From Nepenthes gracilis (lineage: Eukaryota > Streptophyta > Magnoliopsida > Caryophyllales > Nepenthaceae), in NCBI GenBank assembly GCA_033239525.1, contig BSYO01000011.1, forward strand, positions 7,159,973 through 7,223,972: 64,000 bases of DNA, written 5' to 3'. The position numbers were made by a program, and so were the translations under genes. Each line of letters begins with the position of its first letter. Positions within the stretch are counted from its first letter, which is position 1. The notes under the pieces were generated by a model that was not told where the DNA came from, did no database searches, and was given only the letters and a program-made list of their open reading frames with translations. Shown one piece after another: positions 37,301-52,300 of the stretch.

Positions 37301-40300
37301 TCATCTTTTTCTTAAACTTTACTGTGGTTAATCCTCCAACAATTGCCTTCCGAAGGCCATATTCAATCATAGGCAGATCTCCAGCTGTAGGTCTAAGCCC
37401 AGCAAATTAACCTTTTTTTAACTAATTCCAATTTCTAATATGCGCTATTCCGTCCTAATCTTCATACATTAAAAATAGCAATTGCATTTCGAAACAGAAA
37501 ACCATGGCACACAACAACTAGGTGCCCATCATAGACTACGAAAACGAGAAAGTTCAGATATAGAGAGCAGGGCAAATTCAAGAGCAGTAAGAGCTTCTTT
37601 GAATGTCAAACCTACAAAAAAATATAGTCCTACTCTTGCAATCAAGACTCAATTTAGTCAAACAGGAAACAATTTCCATTGGAAACACTTTTTCCAAAGG
37701 AAATTATTTTCCAAGAAGTTTGAAATCTTCAAGTAAATTTCCTCTGTTTTATAGAAAAAAGTTTTTTTTTTTTTTGAAAATACTTTCTACTGTTCAGGAG
37801 AATAGGAAATTGGGCATTTATGTTATCTTCCCCTCCTACACAATACAAGCATCATCATACGCATCTTCCTTCAGAGCCCAACCATTGTGCCTCAACCACC
37901 ACCACCATTACCACACTCACAAATCACAACCACCGTCACCAACACAAAGGGCATATGGAATAAGTGAATGCCTAAAGCAATTGTTACAACAGAATAGTTA
38001 AGAGGGGAAAAATTTTCCTTTCCCCATGCTTGATATTCAAGCAAACACATCTACTACCAACACCATCCGCACAACCTCTATCTCCGTGGTGTTTTTGGCA
38101 ATAAGGAACGCAGTGTCCAATTCAATTAGACTACACATCCCATTGTCACATCTATCAGGATGAATCAGTTTAGTATTTATGCTATGGAACTAACATGCAA
38201 GTGGATGTTTCAAGCCCAACACATTCAATAGAAACAGTATATATGTGGAGCACGTTTGTGAAAGCCCAAAATTCTTATAAATGAATGCAGAGCCTAGTAT
38301 TTCTTTGGGTACAAATAATAATGAATTAAATTTCCTTTCCAGCCTCTCTGTAAGCACGTGCCAGTTACACCTCTCAATGAACTTAGGGAAAAAGGCTCAA
38401 TTTCATTCTTTCATTGTCAGGATTTGACAATTTTATTCCGAACCTTTTATTTGGCTCAAATTTTGTTCAACTTAAATTTTCAGCCCAACTTCTTCCTATG
38501 TTCCAACCTGAACCCAATTTTCTAATTGCACAAAATTAAACCTTCATCCACCTTTTTCCATATTAACAGATTAAATCCTATTACAAATGTTATTGCATTG
38601 AATTCCACATTTCCACCAGAAAACCAATTAGCAAGTAAATTATTCTAAAAGAGTACTTCCTCTGAACCCCCTCTGACAGCCTATCAAGTGCCAGAACTGT
38701 CGGTGGCTGTCTCCCCTTCCTCCACCCTCTTTATCACTTCTTCTAGTCATCCAACATCTCAATTTCTCCCATGTGTCAGTTTTATCCTTACTTTTTGGTT
38801 CCCTTTTCTGCAATCTGCACCTTTTTTAAATTTCAATCTAGGCCCCTCCATGTAGCAGGGAAAACTACTAGCTTTCATTCCCTTCCCTTCACTTAGGGAA
38901 CTATATTCCTCTCAAATACTTCAATTCCTCTTCCACTGTCAAGCATTTTGTCCTCCATTCTGCCAGTTTCAATAATTATTTTCATTGTGTTTTGTGTCAT
39001 ATGCTTCACGTACAATAGGAAGGCAGGAAAACTAAAACTAAGTTCTGAGAACAACACAGCTGCTGCCTTTCCCATCTCAGGCACCAGACACCGAAGGCCG
39101 TATCTAAGCCATGGAAGCTTCTGCTAGCTGCAGCAAGTCAGGCATGGCCCGTTACTGAAGGTCTTGGTGATGCCACAATGAAATTCTCATGGCTTATTGC
39201 ATTTACAAGACAGAGAGTGGGAGAGAAGAGGTGACAGCCAGCAATCCCGGTGCCAATGGATGTCAAGTAAAAAGGGCTGGGGTGGGGGAGTGATCATTGA
39301 GGTGGGGGGAGATGATGGGAGTGGTAGAGTCTAGGGATGTTGTTCTAAAATCATTCCTGTGCATTAATTTGTTTTTCATGGGCTTATATAATATAATTTT
39401 TTTTTAACAAAGTGTTGTTTTTGATAGGATTTAATTTAATCTACAATCAAGGTTTTAGTTTTCTGATGAGAAAAGCACGATAAAGCGGCAATTAATTAAT
39501 CACCTATAACCTGAATTGCAGGTAACCCAGATTAAATGTGCATGACGAGTATCACAAGTATAGTTGATCTAACAATTAGTTCATCTAACTTACAGCAAAA
39601 ATTTTTAATGGGTATAGCATCAAGAAGTTTTACATCAATTGCCTTTTTTTTCATACAAGGAAAACAACAGTGTATTACATAATTTATATTTAAAAATACA
39701 CATGCCTTCCTATACATCCACACAATTATTTACATAGATGTGTGCAGCATCCATGCACCTGCATGCAGTGCTGCCAGCTGCATGCCACCACACTTGTGAG
39801 TGCACACACCACGGATGACCACACGAACATGTGCACACAAAGGCATTCATGCACACACAACCATAAGAGCAAGGGCGCACACACATGAGACATGTTGCAT
39901 ACTAGCATGTCATCTCTATTAGTATGCATGTATAAATACATAGAAAAGACACCACTGTTGAGGAATCTATGGGGCATTGAATGGACCAACTGCTTGACAG
40001 CAATGATTTCTAACGGGAGTTTTACTAAGGCCTGAACAAGATGCATATGCCGAATGACAATTGAATTGAAGTAGCAGAGGCCTACAAATATTGAAAATGA
40101 TAGACATGTAAAGCCACATTTAGATACTAATCATAAACAACCAAAAGGAAGATAAGGAATAGATTAAGCGTGTATAGGATCCTAGAATTCTCATAAGAAT
40201 ATCAAATCAGGTATATTGTCCAGTACCAAGAGCAGTTAGTATAAGATACATGTCATACATGCTTGCAAACTGAGATGACATACCTCACAGTATAGGCACT

Positions 40301-43300
40301 CATTCCACTTAAATTACTGCTATCTTCGGACATAGCATCATCATCAAAATCATTAACTGAATGCTCCTCAGATTGGACCTTTGCTGCTATCAGTAATCTT
40401 CTCTGGCGAACTGCTATATACCGGGCACTGTACTTTCCAATTTTCTCTAATGCTTCTTCATATTCACTACTCAGGGAGCCAGCACATTCCAGAGATGCCT
40501 TTTTCACTTCTGAAATCATATCATCATTTCGAGACATATATGCCATTCTCAGGGCTTTCTCCCATTTTCTTGCTCTGATTAACAAGCTGACTGCACTGTT
40601 AATATCTCCACAGTATTCCAAGGCAATCCTGGCGGCTTCTCCTGGCTTACCAAGTGTTTCGAGCTCTTCAATAAGCTCATGTGCCAACTGTAGAACCTCC
40701 TCCTTTCCCAGTTTAAGACGACCAGCAACAGTCAGAACCCCACTCCAATGACCACAAGCACGATACGCCTTCAATGCTTTTTCCAAATTGGAACAGCACA
40801 GGAAAGCCGTGGCAGCATCCACAAAGCATTTCTGCTCAATGAAATAATCTCCCCATGCCTCATAAATTTCCCTCCTCTTTCTGGGATCAATGAGCAACCG
40901 AAGTCCAAGCGGAAAAAGTTGGGGATGATTTTTTAAAAGAGTCAAACACTCTGCATGATATGCATCCCCGGCAGAAACAATATGCTCGAGAGCTTTCTCA
41001 TACCTATGCAAACGAAGGTCAATGTTGTAGTACATTATTGGAGTTGGCATGCGTTCCAGTTCCTGCAGGAAGGGAAGAAACTCCTTTGGGTCCCTTTGAG
41101 CATTCAAAGCAACAATAGCTGCAAGGTTCAGATCATACAGGCCCAAAGCAGCATCAAAAACAGCATCAGGATTACATAACCACAAGAGATGTTTCAACGC
41201 TGCTTCAGCTGAAGGGTAAGACCTCCTTGGGTCATTGAAACCTGATATTTCCATTTCCCTGGTAACCTTTATTCTTTCCAAAGCTTTTTGAAGAGCTGGA
41301 GGATCACTTCGAGCAAGAGTAGTCAAAATGCAGAGCTCCCTTGCAGGGCTTTCAGGTACCTGTTCTTCGAGAGCCTTCATTATGGCTAACAGGACAGAGG
41401 AAATCTTACTGCCAGAGCCAAAATTCATCTCATCTCCCGCATGTTCACCTTTCACCTCCTTTGAACAGGGAAGAGTGACATAGTTCTTGTATAATTTCTC
41501 AGTTGTACTTTCATTCTTGATGGCGCAAACAAATTCAGTAATATAGTTTAGATTGTTCACTTGCCTAACAAAATCTGAAGCAAATTGGGGAAAGGCTTGC
41601 CAACCACAGAAGTCAACAAGTATATTGAAATCTATTCTGTGCCGCCTCACCATCAGCAATGCATCCCTGAAACGCCTTTGGACCAAAGCATTAATAATGC
41701 AGTTCAAAACCAATTTTCTGGGATAGACACATTCCAGGTTCCCTCTACTAGTTTGAAGTATAACTGCAGCTTCATCTCCGTGAAGAACACCGACAATATT
41801 CGCACTCCTTTCCCATATGTTGATAAAATCATTATTTTGCTCTTCTCTTATTTTTTGAGCAACATGTAGGAAGTTCTCATATTTTACCTCTGCTGTCCCA
41901 TCCAAAACATCAACAATGTCAACAATGTACAGTAAATCCTGCTTAGTTGCAAGAACCAAGTGAGACATCACATGGTCATAAGAATTACTGTAAACTGAGA
42001 AACTGCAGCAATTGTTGCATAATATCCTCCCATCAACATGCAGCCTACCATGCTCATCAAGTCCAAAGAGCAAAGGCTTCAATTGCCCACACCTTGCCAC
42101 ACAAATCGCAGTCATCCAAGGGCAAGAAGATGAAAAACCTATATTATCATGTTTCTCAAAATACGAGGCAGAAGCTGCTCCAGGAGTGCCTAATGATGAG
42201 ATGTACTCGAAGATATTTCCACAATTGAGCTGAACAAATGCTGAGCATCTTTTTATGGGATTACAGGCAATGCTGACTATCATTCCATCTAAAAAGATTT
42301 GATTAGTAACATTTGCGTTCCAACCAGAGCACGTTACTGAACCTTGGACATGATCTTCAGAACAAACAGCCTCAATTTCCACTAAATAATAACCCAGCTC
42401 ATCCTTCTTAGATGCAGACTGCAGCAAAGATCCCTCGTGATTAAACCTGATATGGGTAGCACCAACAAGTATATGTGAATCCAACCATTCGAGGTGCAAA
42501 AGAGATCCATATGCTGTCTTGGAATTGGTAGCTTCAACCTGGAACTCTTTCCCTTCTAGATCTTCCCAAATGTCAAGTGCTGGAAGCTCTAGAATAGACA
42601 AGCAGCCATCAGACAAAAATGCAGCCAGCAGGTTCTTTGAGTTATTGGAATAGAAAGCTATCTCCCGTACAGCACTGGAAAACTTCAGTTTGAATGAGAA
42701 CATGGGAGGTGGAACCAATGAGACCGAAAGAGGGGTTACAAATAGACTGGACTCGTCAATAACTAATGCCACAGAGTTCTTCATAACAGCAGTAACCCAC
42801 ATAAAATTATAGAATGATATCTGGCCACGAAGAGTCCAACAAATCAACTGCAGTGGCTTTGTTGGATCCCATATAAGTCTCACACCATCCTGCCTTAAAT
42901 ATCTAATTTCTTGTTTCAAATACCAATGGTTATTGCTGAAGAACCATACTTTGACACAATCAAATTTCTCACATCTGACCACAGTAGCCAGAAGATCAGA
43001 ATTGCAGTTCCATTTTAGAATTTCTATGCAGGAATCCACAGGCTCATTGATGCTGAATGAACTTCTTTCCAACCCATTTCTCTCAAAGAAGGCTATTGTG
43101 GGACGTTTATTCTCATCACTCTTATCATAAGCAGTAGCAATTTTTGCCCCACTGGGCATCCATTCCAAAGCAGCAGCCACTAAGGCCATTGGTTCTGAAG
43201 CAGAATGCAAAACCCCTGAATCCCGTTCCCAAACTTTAAGCCGAAGCAAGGTCGACATTTTTACCTTGCTCAATGTTGCAAGGTACTTACCATCACCTCT

Positions 43301-46300
43301 CCAAGAAATTGGACTTTTACAAGAATAACCAGTAGGCCTTACTGACTCATCCGAAATCGAATCCAGACACAGAATTGCAATGACAACACCACCAGATATA
43401 AATGAAGTAAATTTTAAAATTTTAAAATCACATGCAGCTAATAATTAACAGAAACAACCATCCATGACAGAATGTGATACACTGATAGACTTCCTGTTGG
43501 TTGTCCAATTGAAAGGACGATATTTGAAGAATAAAAAAGAGTAAGCTAGTTGAAAGAAGTTCCATGTTGTGTCATAATAAGCCATAAGAAAGAGCACTAT
43601 GCCCCCCTCTACAACACAAAAAAAAAAAGGTGTTTTTATTTTGAAAAGTGCATTTGCCTTTTGGGGGGAAATTATAGTTTGTAGCTTCTATCAAAAGTAC
43701 ATTTGGGGTGCTGTCAATAAAATTCTGAGTTAAAACATGTTAAAAAAAAAACTCAATGTGTGTTAAAGAAAGCCTCAATCAGCTTTTTAGGAGGAACTTT
43801 AGTAGATTTTTCCTAAAAGTAAGTTCAACAACACGACAAAACAAACTCCAAAGAAGAAGAGAGTCTCAAAACATCCATTGGTCAGAAGTGCTCTAGAAAC
43901 TTCTCATGGGCTTTCATGCATGAACAATAACAATTTGGATTATGCGGCCATGAACCAATCAGAAAGATTAGCATCTTATCCATCACATAGAGTTACTTGA
44001 CAAAAGAATATGTTTTCCAGTAGGCTTTCTTTTACTGTCAGCAAAGATCTTCAAATCAAGAATACTACTTAGGGGAAGGAGGAAAAGAAATTATAGTCTA
44101 GAATTATGGAAGAAGTCCTTACGTACGTCAACATCAGGTTGATCCTCGAATGCAGTCTCATAGAGCAGATCCCAATCATAGGTCATGACTAAAAGCTGGC
44201 CAAGACCAGTGGTTACAGCAAGAAGATTTCCATCTGGACTAGGGGATATGCTCTGGACACCTCCCTCTACTCTACCAACTACTTCAGTAGCTTTACTATC
44301 CACGTTGTGCATCAATAGAAAGCCATTGAAAGTTCCAACAATCAACGACTCTTTCTCCATGAGATAATCAAAAGAAGTGATGAAGTCCTCAGCTTCCAGT
44401 TCAAGTGGCTCAAATGCTGTTGCCAAATCAGTTCGACACGTTTTTCCATTCTGACAATGAATATACAACAGGTTACAGAAGAGCATAATATCAACAAAAA
44501 TGCACTATCATCAGGAAGAAATTTCATTAAAAGTCATTCTCCAGCATGCAGATTGCATTGTTGCATTCTTCTTGGGTATGTGGGTTGGGAGGGTGAGAAG
44601 AGTTGCAGGAAATTAATATTAGCTTATTGTGGGACTATGGTTTCACCATCAAATCCATACGTAAGAATTTTAATCACAGTCACAGAGTTGCAGCCGCAGC
44701 CCATTGATTGTGTATCATAATGGTCAAGGCAATAATAGCCGTAAATGGTAAGCAAAGACAATAAAGTTGACCCCAAGGCATATAAGCGCACGAATTTGAC
44801 TAAAAGACAACCATTCTAATATGTCCAAGGAACTTTGGTGTTGTTTTGACAACTAGAAATATGTTCTGTAGTGACTGGTCATTTCAAGTATTATTAATAG
44901 AAAGTTAATTGCAAGACTTAGATAAATCATCAATTTATATATTAATCTATTATCCATTAATATGTCACATGAATATTATTATAGATAATAAATCATCCGT
45001 CATACACATATAAGTAAATGACTAGCATAACATCGGCATATATGAAATAAAGTTTTAATTTAATCATGTCAAGTCAAGTAAATTCAAATAATAAAAGGAA
45101 AAGTAATATTGCTTCCAAATAATGAGGATGAGTACCGTCAATATAAAAATACTTACAAGATCAACCTTTCATTATTTTTTTCTTATTTTTCTACTCCAAA
45201 AAGAGCATCTTGGAAAATCCTGATATTGACTGTCTCATAATTTTGTATTTTCCCACAGTTTTCTCGCCTTTCATAGAACAGAGATTAATGTTGAAGAAAG
45301 AGGAACTGAAATCATACATATTCAGTTGAGTTTGGATTAGGGTTTGACCAATCCCCCAACTGTCAAGTGGCATCCTATAATATCTCATTTAGTCAAATGG
45401 ATCATCATAAGCACTGCAATAATTTATTTTGGCACTAGTCAACCATATAACACTCTAGATGTTGAAACTACTCATTCCCAGATCCATAATTGGTGCCATT
45501 AGTGGAGCTAATGTTAAGTTCATATATTGATGGGTATGGGGGACCTATGGGCCAACCCAGAAACTAAGCCCGTTGAAGGAGGAAATGCTCAAGAGGCGGA
45601 AGCCCAGCAGAACGCTCCCTTTGCCCAAGATCTAAAAGGCAACGCGGTTGTCCTAAACAGGTCGACCCAGAACTGCTCAGCAAAAAACGGACAATTAGGG
45701 TAATGTAATGTGCTGCCCTAACGGTTGTCCCTCCAACTCAATAGCCGACAGCTTTCAAAACTCAGCACTTGCAAGCAGGTGGCACTTACCATACTGTAGC
45801 CCTATGATCACACTGACAGCTCAGCAAATATACCCAGAATATCTCCCTATGATTGCGTATCATCACAAGATGGCAGTTATGGCTCAACAAATCTTCTCCG
45901 ACGATGGTTACCATGCAGCGCTCCCATGATCAGTGCGAGGAATATTCTCAGACGGCAGCGGTTACCATAATCGCCCCCGTGATCGCTAAAACAGATCAGC
46001 AGATCTACACGGAGAACTGTCACCAGCTTTAAGACCGAATGATAGCTAAATCGGCACTCACCCTATAAATATACCTCCTCCTCTACGAGGAAAGGGATCG
46101 ACTCTCGAATTCTCAAAGAGGTTCCTAAGGCTTAGGCGTTCCAACACACTGAAACCACATAACCAAAGGAAAGCTGCTTTGCCCGCCAAGGCACCCTATC
46201 CAAAGCTACTTAACCCACGAGTGCATCCCTCTCACAAGCCACTCTTCATAAAGAGCGCACCACCTAAAAAACCACTCCCAGCCAAGTGCACCTCTCGGAT

Positions 46301-49300
46301 CCCAATCCTTCAACCAACACTCAATGCCCCTCATTGGTGCATCCATGCATCTTGTATTCCTCCATCCCTCTCCATTGAAGAATGATTTCTGACTTAAGCG
46401 TCGGAATATATACCAGGGCACAAGTCCCGTACACCTCTGACCTTCTATTTATTTGTTATAGTGTGCAAAACCTAGATTTCCAGCAGACGGAGACCGGACT
46501 CATTTCAATTCAACCTGTTGGGTGAGATCAAGTGATTCCCTAATCCATACGATAATCTAGATCCATGACACATCATCGGCGCTATTTGAGGGAAATGCAA
46601 TGAAAAGCCTACCCCCACAAGGAAAACGAGAAAGCATGGTGAAACCAAGGCACAAGCTAGCGCACCGGCCAGAGATGTCTCCCATGGTGACGACCCCTCT
46701 ACGGGTAGTCATGGGGACGAGCGACTGGCCCCTAACGTGCAGACGCTTGCTGTCCAAATGGACACCATGTCCAAACTGCTCCAGACCATTTGCACTCGTC
46801 TAGACAGTCAACAGCTAAGGGCTCCCTCCTCCAACTTTTAGACTTCGGCATCCAAGAGGAGAAATTGGAGGAAGAGACAGCCGACCAAAAAGACCTAGTG
46901 ACTTGACGACCTCGAGGCTAAAGCGGCCACAAGCGACAGGACCCAGTCGAGGCTGGAGGGCCGACTGAGTCATGGAGCATGGGATTAGAGCCCACAGTGG
47001 TAAAATCCACGCTACTTCCATAACAATCAAAGGCTCCCAACCCAAGAAGAAGCCTCATGTAGCATATGACCGAAGAGGGACCATAATTGCCCAATCTGGC
47101 ACATCTCTCCAAATCACTCGGAGTTGAAGACCTTCTTCAACGTAAAGAGAATTACGTCCTCCTCTTAGATGGAGGAGAAGGTGAGGAAGATCAAGCAACA
47201 AGTGTTCAAAGGAAGCATTGACAGATAATCAAGTGATTTGAGAAGGTCACCATTCACAACGGAGATCCGGATGCAGTCACTCCCTCACAAGTTCAAGATG
47301 CCGACCCTAGAATCCTACGACAGAAGTTTCGATCCGATGGACCATCTAGATCACTTCCACACTCTACTGGGCTTCCAAGGCCTTGATGACGCGGCCATAT
47401 GTCTATACTTCCCTCTGACCTTCAATGGAGACGTTCAAATTTGGTTCTAACGCCTACAACTAAATTCGATGCAAACATTTCAGAAGCTAGTTGATAGCTT
47501 TATGTTGCAGTTTGCCTCGTTTGCCTCCAATCGAAGGGAAAAAAAAAGCAGCCCTAGCACCTTACCCACATCCGACGGGGGCCAAACGAAAGTTTGAAGC
47601 GCTTCTTTGCTTGGCCCAATGGCAAGGCGCAAAAAAATATTCAAGCTCATCGACAAGGGGAGGCTAAACACCTTTGTGGCGACTTTGCAGTCGAGTGACT
47701 TCTTCAAGCACTTGGTCCAGCAGGAGTCTTCGACCTTCCAGGAGGCTAAGACCGTTGCCCATGCATACATAGTTGCAGAGGAGGCCAATGAAACAACGGT
47801 GGGAGCACACAGACCACCACCAACCGGGATCGATGAACTGGAAGAAGAGGAACAGACACAACACTAGGAGATCCCAGGAAGCAGCCAAGGGTCAACCTGG
47901 GCATCAGAAGGGAGTTCAAGCCCCTAAACCCGAATCCACTGAACGACACCCAAACGAACATTCTCATGCAAATTCAGGATGAAAAGTTTTTGAAAAGGCT
48001 AAAGCAGCTCAGCAACCAAGAGGAAGGAGATCAATTGAAATATTGATTCTACCATTGATCTCCACGCCATAGCACTAACGACTATTGGACTCTGCAGAAA
48101 GAGATTGAGGCCCTCGTCCATAAAGGGCACCTCACCAGATTTCTACAGAACTCGGGGTAAGCACCCGATGGAGCAGGCAAAGACGAGCTGGAGCAACCAA
48201 GAAACTGGGTCACAGTCGGGATAGTCAACATGATAACCATGAGACCAACCAAGAGCAACACCACGGACCGCACAGAGAAAGCTTCCAGCAACAAAAAGCC
48301 GAGGATAGGAGTTAGGAATAATATCATTAGTTTTAGTAACAATGATATGACACATAATAACTCCTTATGCTGACCCTCTAGTTGTATCTGCACTCGTTTC
48401 GGATAGTATGATTGACTACCAACTAAAATGAGCCTTTATTAATAATGGAAGCTCCCGAAATTTGTTGTATCTCGATGCCTACTTTTAACTTGGACTAAAA
48501 AAGAATCAAATAAAATTGGCCAATGGACCCCTATATGGACTGGATAATAAACCAGTACCAATCAAGCCGACCGTCTACCTAGAGGTCAAACTAGGGATGT
48601 ATCCAAAAATAGCATCCCGCATGCTCACATTCCTAATAGTCGACTTGTCCTCGGTCAACAATACCATCCTGAGCTAACCCTACCTAACAGCATTCAAAAC
48701 AGTGAGGTCAATCCTACATCTAAAAATAAAATTCCGGACGGCATATAGAGTCAGAGAGATCCTAAGTGACCAAGTCACCGGCAGGACATGCTATTTGTCC
48801 CAAGTCACTTAGGCAACTCCTGACCAGCTGGCTAAAGACTTCGATCTCCGAGACGAAATAACTCTACAGCAGGTACTGTACTGTCTGACAAGTCGACCGA
48901 TCATATCCCTCTAGATCCTAATAAGCTCAAAAAATGTGTCCAGATTGGGAGCTCACTGATGGGTCACCTACGTGATCAATTAATAAATTTCCTTCGACAA
49001 AACTCCGATGTCTTCGCATGGACTCCCGCCAACAAGCCAGGAATACCGATCAGAGTAATAGTTCACAGGTTGGATCTCGATCCCAATCATAAACCCATTA
49101 GGCAAAAGCGGAGAAACCACTCCATCGAGAAACTAATTGGCATACAAGAAGAGGTGAAGAAGCTACTCGACACAGGTTTCATAAAGGAGGTCTAACACCT
49201 GGACTGGCTGTCTAATATGGTTCTCGTAAAACAAGCAATGGGAAATGAAGCATGTGCGTCGACTTCACCAATATGAATAAGGATGTCCAAAAGGCAGTTT

Positions 49301-52300
49301 TCCATTGTCAAGGATTGATCTACTAGTGGACTCCGCATTCAGACACAAACTGCTAAGCTTTATAGATGCTTACTCGAGTTACAAGCACATCCAAATGAGT
49401 CCAAAAGACAAAGAACACACTTCATGATAGACCAAGGGACGTTTGTTAGAAAATTATGCCCTTCAGTCTGAAGAATATAAGAGCCATGTACCAGAAGCTT
49501 GTAAACAAAATGTTTGAGACCTAAATCGGATGGAATATGGAGGTATATGTGGACGACATGCTCATCAAAAGTAGAGCAACCGACGACAATATCCATGACC
49601 TTGGTAAGGCCTTCGAAGTATTTCGGGCGCACCAGATGAAGTTGAATCCGACCAAGTGTGCCTTTGGAGTATCTTTTGGGAAATTCTTAGACTTTATTTG
49701 TTTCCTAACGGAGAATTGAGGCGAACCTTAAGAAGGTAAAAGCCATCGTAGATATGAGTACACCTCAAACTGTAAAGGAAGTCCAAAGGCTCACCATGAG
49801 ACTCGCAATACTCTCCCGCTTCCTAGCGAAATCGGCAGAGAAGCATCGCCCCTGCTTTAAGGCCTTGAGAAGAACTAAGACAAGCGGATTTCAATGGATG
49901 GGCGACTGTCAAGCTGCCTTCCAAGAGATGAAGGAATACATCGCCAGCCACCCTCTCTTGACGTCACCCAATAAGACGAAGAGTTATACTTACACCTTGT
50001 GGTTTCAGATACAGCACTAAATTCAATCTTGATCAAGCAGCAGTCCGAGATATAGCAACCGGTCTACTGCATCAACAAGGTCCTGATCGATACCAAAACT
50101 CATTACTCGCACACCAAAAAGATTGCTCTAGCGCTTGTTTATTATGCCAAGAAGCTATGACCGTACTTCCAGGCATATAAGGTTGTCATCTTGATGGACT
50201 AATTACTAAAGGGGATCTTGCAGAGACCCAACACATCTAAACGAGTAGTCAAATGAGCCATCGAATTGGGTGAGTTTGACGTGAAATTCCGACCGCGGCC
50301 GGCTATAAAAGGTCAAGCCCTTGTGGATTTCATAATCGAAACGACAACCCTAATTTCGGACGCCCTTAACCCAAGCGAAGGCACCAGCCAGAAGACGTAC
50401 AGATCTAGATATTACACGTGGATCATTGACTCAATCAGGGAGAGAAGCAGGCATGATCCTGAGGACTCTTGACAGGTCGAAAATAAAGTATTCTATGACC
50501 CTCGAATTTCCAACCACCAACAATGTCACTAAGTACAAAGCACTATTAGTCAAGCTCAAACTAGCTAAGAAATGCTCGGCATGAACCTTGTCGTCTACAA
50601 TGACTCAAAGCTAATCGTAAATTAGGTCCTTAGGAATTTTGAGGTGTCTAGCGCTTTACTCACTAAGTATCTCGCTAGAGCAAAAGGCCTAACCTAGGCA
50701 TTCAACAAGATCCAGATAATCCACGTCCTGAGGAAGAACAACTGGCAGGCAAATCAATTGGTAAAAGGTGGCGGCAACAGCAATCCTAAGCAATAAGCTT
50801 GAGACATACGAGAAGTTCTTGCCACCTTTAGCGTGGAAGAGCCAAAACAAGGGGTGTTACAAATCTCTAGCAATGAAAACTGGATAACCCCATACAGAAG
50901 GTATCTCACCGACGGTCTTCTATCGGAAAATCTAGAGGAAGCCAAGGCATACAAAAGAAAGCAAACTAGTATACCATCATGGACGGAAACTAATACTGAT
51001 GAGGGTACTCAACCCCCTACATGCGGTATCTCATTCCAGAAGAAACTGACTACGCATTGAGTGAAGTGCACCTCGGTATCTGCAAATCAAACATCGGAGG
51101 CAAGAATTCGGTATTCAAAGTCATGCGGTAAGGCTACTACTAGCCGACAATGAAGCTAGATGTAGTGGAATTCGTGAAGAAATGCGAGAACTACCAAGTC
51201 TACGACAACATTCCTCATTAGCCACACACGGAACTACAGACCTTGTAGTCACCATGGTCGTTAGCACAGTGGGGGTTTAACATACTCAGTCCATTGCCCA
51301 TTGCTTCTGGGTAAAGAAAATTCGTCATAATCGGCATCAACTATTTCACAAAATGGGTAAATGCCTCCCCACTGGCATAGATAGCCGAACAGAATGCAAT
51401 AGAGTTTGTTTAACAGAGCATCGCATGCAAATTTGGGATTCCTAAGATCATAGTCCCGACAACGGAATCCAATTCACCGGCAAACGCTTCACCAAGTACT
51501 TCACGAGTGTGGGAATCCCAATGATTTACACTTCCGTCATCTACCCTCATGCAAACGGGCAAGTAGAAGTTACGAACTGAACACTGCTACACAAGTTGAA
51601 GACGAAACTCGAAGACGTCCTGGGTAGACAAACTACCTTCCGTACTGTGGTCCTACAGGACAACATCTAGGAAACCAACACAAGAGACACCCTTCAGTTT
51701 ATGCTACGGAACTGAAGTAGTCATCCCGGTGGAAATCAATCTGCCTAACCGCCAAGTCGAAAGCTTCGACCCTCTAAGCAACTCCCAACAGCTCAGAGAG
51801 CATCTCGACTTGCTTGAAAAAGCCCGAGACGCAGCAAGACTACACAACAAAAATGTGAAAGCATGCCCACTTCGAGGTAAGAGACCTAGTTCTACGGAAT
51901 ATAGAGGCAACACGTAAGAACGCCAACAAGAACAAACTTTCCCCTAATTAGGAGGGACCATTCTTCATCTCAATGATTCTCCGGAATGGTGTGTACAAAC
52001 TACACACCTAGAACGGCAAATTGGCCTCGAAGATATGGAACGCCGTCTACCTCAAAAAGTATTATCAATGATTCCTCGACGAACAAGGCAAGTCCAATAT
52101 ACATCATGCGGGTTGCTTGTACTATGTACCATGTTTCAATTAATGAAATGACTATTTATTTACTCTATTGTTCATATAAATACTTACATGCCATCACATA
52201 AAATCAAATGATCTAAACTGCCCCTAAGTGGGGTGACATATTTCTCATAGGGACCAACCTTCAAAATCCAGATCGAAACCTCTGTTGCAACAACTGAGCA

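Noticed and set aside
39740..39900. Alternating purine-pyrimidine tgtgtgc/gcatgc stretch as a regulatory element
   Set aside because: It is irregular, lies deep in an intron, and has no recognisable site or conserved partner.
42012..42233. Plus-strand open frames inside ELP1 exon 3
   Set aside because: They are antisense shadows of a well-supported coding exon.
45708..45929. Open frame repeated at 56652-56873 with similar protein
   Set aside because: Both lie at the same place in the two LTRs of the Tat element, so the similarity is LTR duplication and not a gene family.
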